Assembly: GCA_964036045.1 (NCBI GenBank)
Contig: OZ038388.1
Span: 35,418,497 to 35,482,496 of the forward strand
DNA length: 64,000 bases
Source of the DNA: Eutreptiella sp. 'Long Island Sound 2002'
Taxonomy: Eukaryota; Euglenozoa; Euglenophyceae; Eutreptiales; Eutreptiaceae
Reading direction: 5' to 3'
A program made the position numbers and the translations under genes. The notes beneath the pieces are model-generated. The model had not been told where the DNA came from and searched no databases. It saw only the letters and a list, made by a program, of their open reading frames with translations. Of the stretch, positions 35,590 through 45,754 are shown one piece after another. Each line of letters starts with the position of its first letter. Within the stretch, counting starts at the first letter, position 1.

Positions 35590-38500
35590 GGCGTCGAGGA
35601 GGTTGATGACGCCCTGAGCTGCGGGTGCCTTGCGGTTCCGCTTCTGGGGCTGGAGTAGGGCCCATGCATTGTGGACTTCGCCCGTGTACTCGGTGCCGGT
35701 GAGGTGCTCCGTGTCGGGGGTGCACAGCTGCATGGGGACCGTCTCACGACCGGCTTGGTCTCGCCAGAGTTCGATGGTGCGCCCCACCTTCTTGTCGTTG
35801 GGGGTGGCGGGGTCCCACTTGACGTGGATCTTGAACCCCTGGTGGTCCCCGGTGACGAGGTACCGGTGCTTGACCTCCCCTGCGGCCCATATCCACTTGG
35901 AGGGGCCCGCGGCCGTGGCGTACTCGAACGGCAGCTGCACCCGGGTACCGATGGCGTATTCGGGATACAGGGCAGCGGCTTCCTCTTTGGTCCAGCTCCC
36001 CGACTTGGCTCTTGGCTTTGGCGCGGGTTTGGCCTTTGCGCGGGCCTTGCGCTTCTGCGCACCTTGGCGGCGCCGGGCAGCGGGTTGTCCCCGTTGGGGA
36101 GGTGCGCCCTGGGGCTGCTGTACGGGTGCGTGGCCCGGTGCAAACACGGGGTGTTCGCGGGCGGCTGGGACGTTAGGCTTGGACGTGGGGACGGGGTCCT
36201 TCAGCTGGAACACTTGCTTGGTCATGAGGCCAAGCACTTCCTCGGCCTCCTGCGGGGCGTCGGGCGGGTCCGTGGGCCAGGTGAGGAGCCGGTGCCCGGT
36301 GCCTGCCCCGTGGCGGCGCATGTGGGCCGTGTAGCGGGTGGCGTGGCGTGTCCACGCTGGGGTGCGTTCCGGGGGGAGGGGGCCTGCTGGCGCCCCCTGT
36401 GCCCAGTAGAAGGCGTGGTGCAGCGCTTCCCAGGCTGCCTCTGGGGCGTGGGGCATGCGTGCGGCGAGTCGCAAGCGGTCCCCTCCGCGTGGTGGGGGCG
36501 GGACTTCGTCGTCAGGGGCGTGTGCCATTGCCCGTCTGACCTTGCCGTGGTCGTCCCATTCCACCGTCCACCAGATGTCCCGGTGTTTGAGGATGTGGAC
36601 CTCCGTGGTGGTCGGGGGGGCGTCCATGGCGTCCCAGCTGACGAGCTGGATGGGGCGGACCGCAGGGTGAATCTTCGGGGGTGCTCGCATGTTGAGGATT
36701 TGGTGGATGTCCTCGGCGGTAGGGCCCGTGTCGGGGGCGTCCTGCGCTGCTTGGGCTAGAGGTGGGGAGGGGCGGTCCTCCCAGAGGCGGGAGGCGGACA
36801 CCGTGGCGTACATGGCTGCGATCAGGACGTGTTCCGTCAGCCCTTCCACCATGAGGTGGTTTTCCCCCTCCAGGTCTCGGCGGATGGTGGCTTCCGCCTT
36901 TAGGGTGAGGAGTGCGATGGCGCGTTTGGGTCCAGGTGTGGCGTGCGTCGGCTCATCTGGCGGGCGTCCGTTGGATGGGTTGTGGGGGGGGCGCTTCTGG
37001 AAGGGGGATGGTCCCACCGCCAGGTGCTCGACAAGGTGTAGCGGTATGGCGTGGTGGCGGTCCGCTGCGGGCAGGAGGTAGGGGTGTGGGTCCCCGGGTA
37101 TCGTGCCGAGGTATATGCCCCCCCTGTAGGTAGGGGTGGGCAGGGGTTGCTGCAGAGCGCCTACGCATGGTAGCGCGCACCGAGGGTTGCAGTGGGTGCA
37201 TTGGGCTGTTATGGGGTGCGGTACCGCGTACACGGTGAAGGGCCCTACCGTGCGCTGGATGTGGCGGGGGATGATGGTGCGGAGGTCCGCCACCCGTGCC
37301 GTGCGGCTTTCGCCATAGTATATCCAGAGTGTGTCCTCCAGTGCCATTTTGGGGCGTAGCTTGCGGGCAAGTAGGTTCAAGGTGCTTTTGTGGGTGGCCT
37401 CGGTGACGGTGCCGGGTCCAGCGTTGATGCGTGGGAGCAGGTGGTTTTGGTGGTGTGCCGCGGCCCGTCTGCGGGCGGTGTGGAGGGCGGTGCTGTCCGC
37501 GGGAGGGGGCGCGTGGTGGGTGGGCCTTTTGCGCGGGGTCGGGGCGACGTGTAGTGGATGCTTCCATGCCGGGCGCGGGTGGTGTTGCAGTGGCTGGAGG
37601 CCAGGGTAGGTGGTGAAGGTGTATATGGTGACGGGGGAGCGCTCATGCGTGGCCTGGAGGTAGTAGTGGTCGCGACCCGTGTTGTGGGTGACGATGACGT
37701 TTGGCGTTGGTATGTCGTAGTGGAGTGCGGTATTGGGGAGTTGTTTGGTGATGCGTGCCGTCGCTTCTCCCGTTTTGGGCGCGGTGTCGTGGGGCACGAG
37801 GATGTGGACTGCCCACGCATCGTGGGCAGGGAGGTCGAGGTCCGGTAGGGTGGGATGAATGGGGCGTCCCCGGAAGTGTGCGAAAGCTGGGTTGTCGCGT
37901 GCCGCCGTTTCTTTGATGATGGACGGTGCCCACTGGGGTGGCGCCCCAACTTGCTGGGCCATGGCAGCGACGGCGTGGGCGATCGCTGTGAGGTCTGGGC
38001 CGATGCCAGGCTGGTCTGCCAGTGGCTGCAGGCCCCCTTCTGGTGCGGGCTGGTGCCACCATAGGGTGTAGCCCTTTTGTGTGTTATCGTGGGGGGTGTG
38101 CACGAGGCCCTGGTGGTTGGAGATGGCGGTCTTGAGGGCTTCCGCTGCCTCGCGGTGGAGGGTGCGCGTGTAGGCCCAGACTCCGGTGGGGGGGGCCGCC
38201 CCGGTCTGGGATTCGGCCGTGGTGGGGGCCGGCTCGAGGGTGTTACTGGTGAGGGAGGGTCTGTGCAGCCCTTCGTGCAGGGGGGCGCACACGTGTGCCC
38301 ATCTGTCCGCCCATCCCTGTTGGGCGCTTCCTGTGTCTGCCCCTGTGGGCAGTCGCACGATGACCACGTGCCAGGGATGTCCCCGGTACTACGGTGGGGG
38401 GTGTGGTGTGCTCGTGAGCGTGTAGCCACACTTCGGTGTCTGCGTTCGCCGTCACGTAGTCCTCTCCCTCCGCTGTGTGGACGTTTTTGACGGCGGCCTC

Positions 38501-39648
38501 TCCCTCTAGGGTGAGGAGGAGGTGTGTGCCGGGGGGCTGTGTGTGCATCTTCGCGTCCCGGAGCCACAGGTACGTGAGCGCCACGGCGCCGGCGAGGATT
38601 TCCCCCCACGTGAAGGTGCCTTCGGGTGATGCCCACTGCAGGGGCAGTGTGCGGCGTCCCCGCGAGTCGTTGGTGGCATGGTAGTCGTGGGGGAGGTGAC
38701 GTTTGGTGAGCCGGTGGGGCATGCGTTCGGTGGTAGCTGTGGGGGGGTCCCAATTACATTCCTCCGGGGGGGGTGCGTCTGCGTCGTCCTCCTGGGGCTG
38801 GGCCAGCGGCAGCGCCTGTGCATTGGGTGTGGCGTTGGGTAATCCGCTGTGCGTGAGGATGTAGAAGCCCTCGGAGGTGAGTTGGAGGACGATGTCCCAC
38901 TTCGCCGTTTGCTCTGGGGACCACTGGTGGGGCCCGTCCTGCGGTCGGTGGAGGGTGACCTGGTGGCCCCATCTCCAGCTGTGGTAGGCGAGGAGGCTGA
39001 GGACGGTGTCTGGCTCCGGGTCCTCCAGGCTTTCCACGAGGGTGTACTCGTCCTCCCATTCTTGTGTGGGGGTGCCTGGAGGTGGGGGGGCGGTGGTGTA
39101 CCCGTGGAGTCCCGGCCCCGTGACGTTGGGCAGGTCGTGCTCGAGGGACGCCCGGTACTCGGCGGGCCCTCTGCTGGCTTCGTGGGTGGGGTGGTGGCGC
39201 CGCAGGGCGTTGGACAGGTGCGTCCAGGGCGCCCGCTCGCGGGGGGGGGGGGCGGGGGGGCATTTTGCGGGCTGGGGTGCGCGGGGCCGCTTGCTGCGGG
39301 CTCGAGCTCCGGCGGGGTGAAGTCCATATGATGCTCTGTGTCCTCCGTGTGTTGGAGTTCCAGCTCTAGCAGGCTGTCAATGTCAAGGGCCATGGGGTCA
39401 TCGTGTGTGTTCACGTGTTGCGGGGCTGCTTCATGGCACGGGGGGCGTGTGATGCTGGTGTTCGGGGCACGTGCGGCGGCCGGTGCGGGGTCGTGCGCCG
39501 GTGTCCGGGGAAGCGCGCCGTTTGGCGTGGTTGTGGTGTGTGGCTGCTCCCTGGTGGCTGTCCTGGCCGGTGGTGTTGCCCCTGTGTGCGGTTCGGGTTG
39601 TGGCCGGTGGTGGGCGTTGAGCTGGCGTGAGGTGTGCGGGGTTTTCAC
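35587..39648 (-). CDS. LINE ORF1, main part, frameshifted
   Basis: Three frames carry the protein-like sequence in turn. The first (39648 to about 39250) includes MALDIDSLLELELQHTED. The second (about 39245 to 38390) includes EDEYTLVESLEDPEPDTVLS and TWGEILAGAVALTYLWLRDA. The third (about 38390 to 35587) is a 900-residue open stretch. The first shift is at a run of C at 39241-39256. The long part contains a cysteine cluster, CTHCNPRCALPC, near 37165-37200, a basic Lys/Arg/Pro segment (RRRQGAQKRKARAKAKPAP), and a C-terminal module (IGTRVQLPFEY, WAAGEVKHRYLV, FKIHVKWDP) that looks like an SH3/Tudor-type barrel by pattern only. LINE ORF1 proteins usually bind the element RNA. This one is far larger than typical ORF1. 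No family match is claimed. Confidence 0.6.
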
Positions 39649-41299
39649 GGCTGGTGCCGGTGGGGTGGGGTGCGGAGTCGGTGTGGCGCGGCTTCGTTCC
39701 TGTGATGGTGGGCTGTGTTGTCCCGTGTCCCCGGGTGGGGAATGGGGGTGCGGTGTGGTATGATGGTGTTGTGTTGTGTGGTGGACTTCTCGGTGGGGGG
39801 GGGGGGGGCGTGTCCAGGTCTGGTGGGGTGGGTTGTCGCCCGTGGTTTGTCCTCTGGCGGTGTGGGGCAGCCCCGCGCGGTCTCTTGATCGTCCTCCTGG
39901 CGTGTTTCAGTACGTGGGCCGTGCGGGGTCGGTGTAGCGTGGGGCCAGGGGTCCCCTGGGGCGGGGCGTGCGGGACTGGAGTGTCGCAACCAGGAGGGTG
40001 TGTTCGTGTGGTGCTTGGGGGTGTCGGCCCACCGTTGAGTGGGCCCAGTGGTGCGGGGAGCGCCGTGTATGGGGCACGCGCGGGCTATTGCGTTTGCGGG
40101 GTCCGCGGGTCGGTGGGTCGCGGCATCTTGGGCGTGCTGTGGCCCCGGTGAGGTTCCCACCGGCGGTGAGTGGCGGTGTGTGGCTGGGGTGTATCGTTTC
40201 CACGGTGGGGGGGGGGCTATTTGCTCGGGTGTGGGGTGGGCCCGTGGTAGGCTGCCGGCGGGTAGCGGGTGTCGGAGCCTCACTGTGGTTGGGTCTTCCG
40301 CGGTGTCCCCTTGGTTCGTCCCGTGGTGGTCTCTGGTCGGCTGGCTGAAGGGGGTTTTTGGGGTGTACCGCATCCATGGCGGCACCATTGTGTGTTGGGG
40401 CGACGCAGCAGTGGGTGCGGCGGGTTGTGGGGGTGGGGCTTGTGTCGGTGTCGTCCGTGTGGTTGGCGGCGGTGTGTCGTGTGTCGTCCTCGGCGGCTCC
40501 TCATGGTGGTCTGTTGTGGTGGTGCCTGGGGGGTGGTCTTGGGCTTGGCGGTTCCTGGGAGGGTGCGGAACATGCGGGGTCGGGTTGGCTGGGGGGGGGG
40601 GGCGCGTGCGTGGGCTTGCGTATTTGCCTTCTGCTCTCCCCGCGGTCTCTTCCTCTGCCTTTCCCTTGCTCCTCTCCTTTCGCTGGCTTGTTTGGCTCTG
40701 TTTTTTTTTTTTTGGGAGGGGGGTGGCTGGGTTGCTGTGCGTGGGTGTGGGTGTGTGCCGGTGCCGGCGCCGGTGTGGGCGTGGGTGTCGTGGGGGACGG
40801 GGGTCAGGTGGCCGATGCCCTCCACTTCCACAATCACCTCCACGTCCTCAACCTCCAAGAGGAGTTCCTCCTGGGGGAGAGCGACAGGGCCATGGCGAGG
40901 AGGGATTACCCACTCCTCGGGCACAGGAACACTGGGGCCCGGAGGGTCCCAGGTCCACACCCAGTGGACCCCAGCAGGGGTGAGCCGGGGGGCGCGCCGC
41001 ATGGAGCGGCGGGGCACGCCTGGAAGCGTGGCGCCTCCTGATCCGAACCACAGGGCAGGAGTTGCAGTTGGAGTCTGCAAGATCCAGGCCCCATGGAACG
41101 GAACCCACGTCGGCGTGGTCAACCCAGCCGGCCGTCCGTGCTCATACGCCGTGTTGACGTACCACGGCAGCGACGGAGGCGGGTTGCTGGGGAGACGTGG
41201 GGTTTGTGGGGGGACTGGCACAGGCACTGCAAAAGCAGCAGTCGGCGCAGTCGCTGGAGGAGAGGCCCAACGGCGGGGCACACTCTTCTTTTTAACCAT
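39649..41299 (-). CDS. LINE ORF1, N-terminal part, frameshifted
   Basis: The ATG at 41299 (MVKKKSVPRRWASPP) opens a frame whose first about 230 residues look coding. They include TPTWVPFHGAWILQTPT, GVHWVWTWDPPGPS and an acidic patch, EELLLEVEDVEVIVEVE, followed by basic SQKKKNRAKQ. Runs of T and C near 40585-40702, 40203-40213 and 39797-39810 then shift the likely frame. The 40388-39645 frame is Pro/His/Thr-rich and ends at the point where the 39648 frame begins. The first part is repeated at 390-1. It could be a separate small ORF instead of the start of ORF1. Confidence 0.45.
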
Positions 41300-42712
41300 A
41301 CTGCTGACAAGAAAAAAAATTAAAAAAAAAAAAAAAGAGACGAAAAGAACAAGTTATGCAAGCTGAAGGGAGTGGTCTGACAGATTGGAACAAGTCCGGC
41401 CGATATCTGAAGCGCGCACGTGCGCTTTGTCTGAGACCAGGGGGGAAAGCAAGAAGACCCAAAAAAAGTGCCTGACTTGAAAACTCTGCTGTTTGTTGAC
41501 TGTTTAACCACAGACTGTTTGTTTGCAATAGTCCAGAGAGAGTTAGGAATAGGCGGAGTGTGACTGACTGTACACTGCTGACTGAAAACACTGTTGTGCC
41601 TGAGTGTAGTAGATACTGGAAGGATAGTTGGTTTTGAGACCCTAAGGTTAGGTTTGTATGGCACTGCCCGCACTGGAGTCCGTACCCCAGCAAATCTGTG
41701 CGTTTGTCAACCTGCACAATCACTATATCAGACGGATGCAATATCATCGACGCGCTGGGCCAAAATGAAGTAAATCGAACTTGTGAGTCGACTGAACGAA
41801 TGGCCGAAGCATCAAAGGGGGACTATGAAGACTGAAGTCAATGGGAGACTATGACAACTGCGAAGCCTCCAGGAAGATGAGTACTGCAGACTGAGGCCCT
41901 TCAAAAAGATGCGATCTGCGTGAAGAACGACAACCGTCCTGCGTCGTCCCCAACGCGCGAATTGGAGGATGAGCAAGGAGTACAACAAGATCCAGCCGAA
42001 GTGCAGAAGAGAATGAGGACAGCGCCAACGCGTCTGAAAGGAATTCGAGTACAACACGTAGCTGTGAACCTCAAGCAGGGCAGCGTCGAAGCCTTGAAGA
42101 GCGACAGCGACCTGATGGGAGTCTGAAGGATCGTAGGAGTGAGGAGTCGTCAACAACGACAAGATCGGCACCAATCACGACACCGCAGCGTCGAGGAGCC
42201 ACGACGACGCAACGAAGTACGCCCGCGAGGTCTTCGACGAGGGGGGAGTGAAGTGGACCCACAATCCTAAGCTCCACAGGTTAAAAAGGTTTTGACAGAT
42301 CAACACATTGATGTCATTTTACTGGCATGCATGTCATTTGCTGATGCATGATGATCATGATTTGGATGGTCGCTGATGCATGATGATCATGATTTGGGTT
42401 GTCATTTATACTGATTTTGCATCATTGCAACCCTGTGTCTCTAAGGCTATTGGAGTCGCTTTTACTACTATTTAACACAGTTTCGTGCTATGTGCCCCTC
42501 TTTGAGTGGGAGCCTTTGTGGGCTTTTGGCGCTATTTATTCTTTTGCTCTTGGTAGGAAATACCCGTGGTGGTCACATGTGCACAACACAAATAACAAGC
42601 AAAGGGCAATAGAGAAAGCAAACAAGCAAAGTGTTGTAAAGTAAACGAAGTGAATGGGAAACTGCGAGTGTAAATAAGTCAGTGGTTTGTCACATACTCT
42701 GTGTTTGTACAG
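40910..42712 (-). repeat. LINE A 5' end, direct repeat of 1-1796
   Basis: 1803 bp, about 98% identical to 1-1796. It contains the leader (42712-41300) and the first 130 codons of ORF1. At 42712/42713 the sequence diverges from the other copy into unrelated DNA, marking the LINE 5' boundary. The leader holds the paired 32-bp repeats (42340-42403) and no supported ORF. Confidence 0.85.
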
Positions 42713-42847
42713 CCTCAGTGTGATAGAATGAATGAGTCCAAGGTGCAGTGCTTTCTAAGGGGTCCTGGTTAGAGCCTAAATATTAGTCAAACAACATCTG
42801 CGTGCAGTGAAGGAAACGCTACGAGCAGCATACAAGAGTCAGAAGGT

Positions 42848-43120
42848 ATGCAAACAAACGACATGAAAGCCAACTGTCTCGCTCAGAACGCCAACGCAGA
42901 TGAGACAGGTTCTGATGAGTGCGATGAATGGGATGAAAGGGACCACGTGTTTGCAGAGCAATGGCAGAGACACCAGTACGAGTCGTATTGTTGGAGACAA
43001 CAAGGAGAGAGCCGGCAGCCCATGTCCTACGCTGACTGGTGGCGACTGAAGATGCTCTGGGATAGCGAGCAGAAGCTGAAGAACTGGTGGATCACAGAGC
43101 AGGAGAAACAGTGCGCCTGA
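42848..43120 (+). CDS. Small acidic/Trp-rich open frame, unknown
   Basis: A 90-codon frame starts at ATG 42848 (MQTNDMKANCLAQN) and ends with TGA at 43118. It contains an acidic stretch, DETGSDECDEWDERD, and a Trp-rich part, YADWWRLKMLWDSEQKLKNWW. It lies just outside the LINE 5' end and ends 14 bases from the hAT transposase stop on the other strand. Codon content looks protein-like, but there is no family match. It may be an exon, as the flanking sequence is A-rich and non-coding. The 135 bases before it hold nothing recognised. Confidence 0.3.
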   Translation: MQTNDMKANCLAQNANADETGSDECDEWDERDHVFAEQWQRHQYESYCWRQQGESRQPMSYADWWRLKMLWDSEQKLKNWWITEQEKQCA

Positions 43121-43134
43121 ACAGGTTTGAGTTC

Positions 43135-45120
43135 CTATTCCTCCTCCTCCTCATCTTCGTCAAACATATGGTCAGGCAACACACAGGGCTCTCTGAAAGC
43201 TGGGTCCCCAATCTTTCGCAGTAGCCTCATGTTCTGATAAATATAAACAAGCTTTTCCACCTTGTGGCCATACAGACGGTTCCTACTTTTTGAGTGCACA
43301 AAACCAAACACACTCCAGTTGCGCTCTGCAGCAGAGGCCACTGTAGGGGTTGAATGTACGCGCACCGCAATGTCCCTCAGCACTGAATTTTCATAGCAGA
43401 AAGCTTGGAACCAATTGAGGCCGCCAAGGGCAAGAGTTTCTTTGGTCCAAAGGCGTTCATCTGCGAACTCTCCACACCTCGTAAGGAACTGTTGCAGTTG
43501 CAGTTTGGCTGTTTGAGCATGGTCCTTGCCACCAAAGGATTCAAAAACCTGAGCAACATCATTCCTGATCTCACTGTCCTTCAGTGGGTCTTCCTCACGA
43601 GTCATCAAAGCAGGATTAAGCACATAGCTGGCTGAATGCACAGAATGGTGGAAAAACTTCCACCTTTCGAGTACAAGACTCTGTGCCTGTTTGTGTTCAG
43701 GTTTGGGAAGTCCCTGATGTTCAGCAACGTGCTGTTGGAACAAAAGCATCTCGTAGTACACCAGACTATTATAAGTGGACCCTTCTGTGTCAGCTTTCCT
43801 GATCATACGCGCCAGTGGCTGCAGCAATGTTCGACAACTCGACAACAGCTTCCAGAAGGTTGTGGAAAGGACGATCTCAGCAATGACTTCGGCTTTGGTG
43901 CTGTCGCTGGTGGCGTACGACCACTTGGTGTTGGACCAGTCCGGTGAGACAACCGAACTCTGAAGTGGCCCCTTGTTCTTCACCATGAACTTAAGACATG
44001 GGTAATTGGTTGCGAACCGTGTAACGCCAGGCAGTGGAGGCTCCGTCATATCCGGCTGTGCATCTTTTTCCTTGTGCTTCTTCTGCTCGTCCTTCAGAAT
44101 CCCAGAGGCCCTGAATCTGTTTCGGAAAAAACTGAGAACTGTCCGGCACTTGGTGATGACATCTTTAACAGTGGGGAGTGCACAGAGATCCTTGAACAGC
44201 AGATTGTAGCCATGAATGGTACATCCAATCTTTGTCAAAAAATGATCAACCTCAAATTTCTCAGACTGATCCAACACGTTCAGGGCAGCCTGCATCACAG
44301 CTGCATTATCTGCCACCACTGTTGAGGTGGGGCAGGGCAGCTGCAACTGACGAACCACCTCCAAAGCATCGTGAATGCCCTGTGCGATGTGGTCTGCATT
44401 TTTCACTTGTTTGCCAGGGTAGTCTGCCTTCACAAAAACTGAGCCACGGCGCCCAATCAGATTGTAATTGATGACAGATTGCCTGCGGATATTCGAGTAC
44501 CCATCTGTTGCCAACCCTGTGTGATGATCTGCAGCAAACACAGGGCCAATCTCTTTTGAAATGTTGTCGCAAACTGTGTCCAGCAAGCCATCAGCAAGCT
44601 TGTGCCTGTTGGGAGGATACAACTGAGAACCTGGTAGACCAGCATTCACACATTTGATCAGTTTGTCAATGTAGCGACGCAGCATCACATCTTCAGAGAT
44701 ATGAAATCGTATACCAGCGTGGTACATGAACACAGCAAAGGAAACATCAAGCTCTGTCTTCAGAGTTTCCTGCAATTTGTCTAGTGTTGCCTGCTTCTTT
44801 GGAGATGGTTCTGCAGCGGCATCAGGATTTTGTTGGCTCAGGAAAATCCTCTTTTTGTTTTGTTGATGCTCTTTTTGCTTCAGCTTTTCCTCAGCCTCCT
44901 TCAACAGTTTCTCTTTGACATCCTTCGGCACATTGGGGCAGGCAGCAACACCATGTCCCTTTTCCCCAGAGAAATAGGCACGAGCTCTTGCAGGTCCTTG
45001 CCAGCCCTTGCCCAAATAACCACAATAGTTGCAGTTGTAGTCATGCCCAGTTTTACTGGTTTTTGTAGCAAGGTTAAGTGTGAAATGCTGCTCAAGCAGG
45101 CCAGTGCCACGTGGTGCCAT
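43135..45120 (-). CDS. hAT family transposase
   Basis: The start is set at ATG 45120 (MAPRGTGLLEQHF); the frame also extends upstream without an ATG. 661 residues, ending with TAG at 43137-43135. The N-terminus has a BED-like zinc finger (CNYCGYLGKGW followed by HGVAAC). A central domain has the conserved hAT block (GLATDGYSNIRRQSVINY, VVADNAAVMQAALNVL). The C-terminal dimerisation region is ASAAERNWSVFGFVHSKSRN with LVYIYQNMRLL. It ends in a Glu/Asp tail. The reading frame is intact. It would cut and paste elements with matching terminal repeats. Confidence 0.9.
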   Translation of the reverse strand: MAPRGTGLLEQHFTLNLATKTSKTGHDYNCNYCGYLGKGWQGPARARAYFSGEKGHGVAACPNVPKDVKEKLLKEAEEKLKQKEHQQNKKRIFLSQQNPDAAAEPSPKKQATLDKLQETLKTELDVSFAVFMYHAGIRFHISEDVMLRRYIDKLIKCVNAGLPGSQLYPPNRHKLADGLLDTVCDNISKEIGPVFAADHHTGLATDGYSNIRRQSVINYNLIGRRGSVFVKADYPGKQVKNADHIAQGIHDALEVVRQLQLPCPTSTVVADNAAVMQAALNVLDQSEKFEVDHFLTKIGCTIHGYNLLFKDLCALPTVKDVITKCRTVLSFFRNRFRASGILKDEQKKHKEKDAQPDMTEPPLPGVTRFATNYPCLKFMVKNKGPLQSSVVSPDWSNTKWSYATSDSTKAEVIAEIVLSTTFWKLLSSCRTLLQPLARMIRKADTEGSTYNSLVYYEMLLFQQHVAEHQGLPKPEHKQAQSLVLERWKFFHHSVHSASYVLNPALMTREEDPLKDSEIRNDVAQVFESFGGKDHAQTAKLQLQQFLTRCGEFADERLWTKETLALGGLNWFQAFCYENSVLRDIAVRVHSTPTVASAAERNWSVFGFVHSKSRNRLYGHKVEKLVYIYQNMRLLRKIGDPAFREPCVLPDHMFDEDEEEEE

Positions 45121-45320
45121 TTTTGAAATCTGCAAACGTTCAGGAGGAGAATAACATCTAGGGGGTGTCTAGAAAACCCGACCGGACCTCCCCTGGTGGC
45201 ATGCCACCTACAGGTGAGTTTGCTAAGCCACCGAGTGTGGACAGCAGTCTGGATCTGGGTGGCCTGGCCCTGAGGATGTGGATGTGAAATGTTTGTTTTT
45301 GGTGCTGTGTGATGGGACAC

Positions 45321-45401
45321 ATCACTGATGACGTCATGCATGATGACATCATCAGTGATGTCACTGATGACATCATCATTGACATCACTGATGATGTCAT
45401 C
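45321..45401. repeat. Palindromic TGATGACATCA repeats upstream of the hAT transposase
   Basis: About 80 bases are made of overlapping copies of ATCACTGATGACGTCAT and GATGACATCATCA in both orientations, able to form several hairpins. The motif TGACGTCA is a bZIP/CREB-type binding site. The stretch lies 200-280 bases upstream of the transposase ATG, so it could serve as promoter or as a transposase-binding subterminal array. Confidence 0.6.
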
Positions 45402-45561
45402 AACCAGGTTAAACAAATATAGAACACAAGGTATCCAGAAAAAAAAATTAAGACAAAAAATTATTTTTGCAAACGATTGCAGGTTGTACACTAAAACAGA
45501 ATAGCTGCAAGTTCTAGGAACATAACTTCTGTGAACAAACAGTACTTTGTCAGGAAAATTT

Positions 45562-45638
45562 GCAATACAATACGTTACATTACAGTACTGTATCGGAACG
45601 ATACAATACATTACACGTACTGTATTGTACCGACCCTG
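45562..45638. repeat. Candidate hAT right terminus with subterminal repeats
   Basis: AATACAATACGTTACATTAC, GTACTGTATCG, GATACAATACATTAC and GTACTGTATTGTACC repeat a core of TACAATAC / GTACTGTA, ending CCGACCCTG. The copia LTR begins two bases further on. Confidence 0.5.
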
Positions 45639-45639
45639 T

Positions 45640-45735
45640 TGTTGACACATTGAATTGTCACTACTCAAGTGAGAGATCATTCCTGGAATTCACTGCATTG
45701 TTTGCTATTGAAAAGAGCCAAGGGAAATTGTAACA
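45640..45735 (+). repeat. Copia 5' LTR, 96 bp
   Basis: Bounded by TG and CA. It is followed directly by CTGGTAGCATCGC, a probable primer-binding site that resembles the GGTAGCA start of the gypsy sites. It is very short for an autonomous element. Confidence 0.85.
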
Positions 45736-45754
45736 CTGGTAGCATCGCTATTCC

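Larger units (their letters stand above)
1797..42712 (-). mobile_element. Giant multi-ORF non-LTR retrotransposon (LINE A)
   Basis: The element reads on the minus strand from 42712 to 1797. Removing the two inserted gypsy elements (5851-17235 with one TSD copy, and 23840-34935) leaves about 18.4 kb. The order is a 1.4-kb leader, ORF1 (41299-35587), ORF2 with AP endonuclease, RT, RNase H-like region and a CCHC-type finger (35586-19165), then ORF3 (RING-like finger), ORF4, ORF5 and ORF6, and a roughly 1.3-kb 3' region. LINE ORF2 usually ends the element, so four more closely packed ORFs after the terminal finger are unusual. The coding DNA is much more C-rich than the gypsy elements. Frameshifts at C-runs and in-frame TGA codons suggest a damaged copy or homopolymer assembly errors. 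The one-element interpretation rests on uninterrupted strand, composition, junction spacing and the flanking repeat. Confidence 0.65.
43135..45638 (-). mobile_element. hAT DNA transposon (left end not found)
   Basis: It contains the transposase CDS and 500 bases upstream of it. The plus strand at 45628-45638 ends TACCGACCCTG, which as CAGGGTCGGTA on the other strand resembles a hAT terminal inverted repeat. It is preceded by repeated TACAATAC/GTACTGTA motifs typical of subterminal repeats. No CAGGGTCGG is found left of the transposase before the LINE begins, so the other end is missing or was displaced. Confidence 0.6.

Noticed and set aside
1-42712. 1-1796 and 40910-42712 as LTRs of one huge element
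   Set aside because: The repeat contains the start of an ORF that continues beyond it, the enclosed RT is of LINE type with an AP endonuclease, and (TACC)n marks a LINE-like 3' end. The left repeat is cut by the window, so this cannot be fully excluded.
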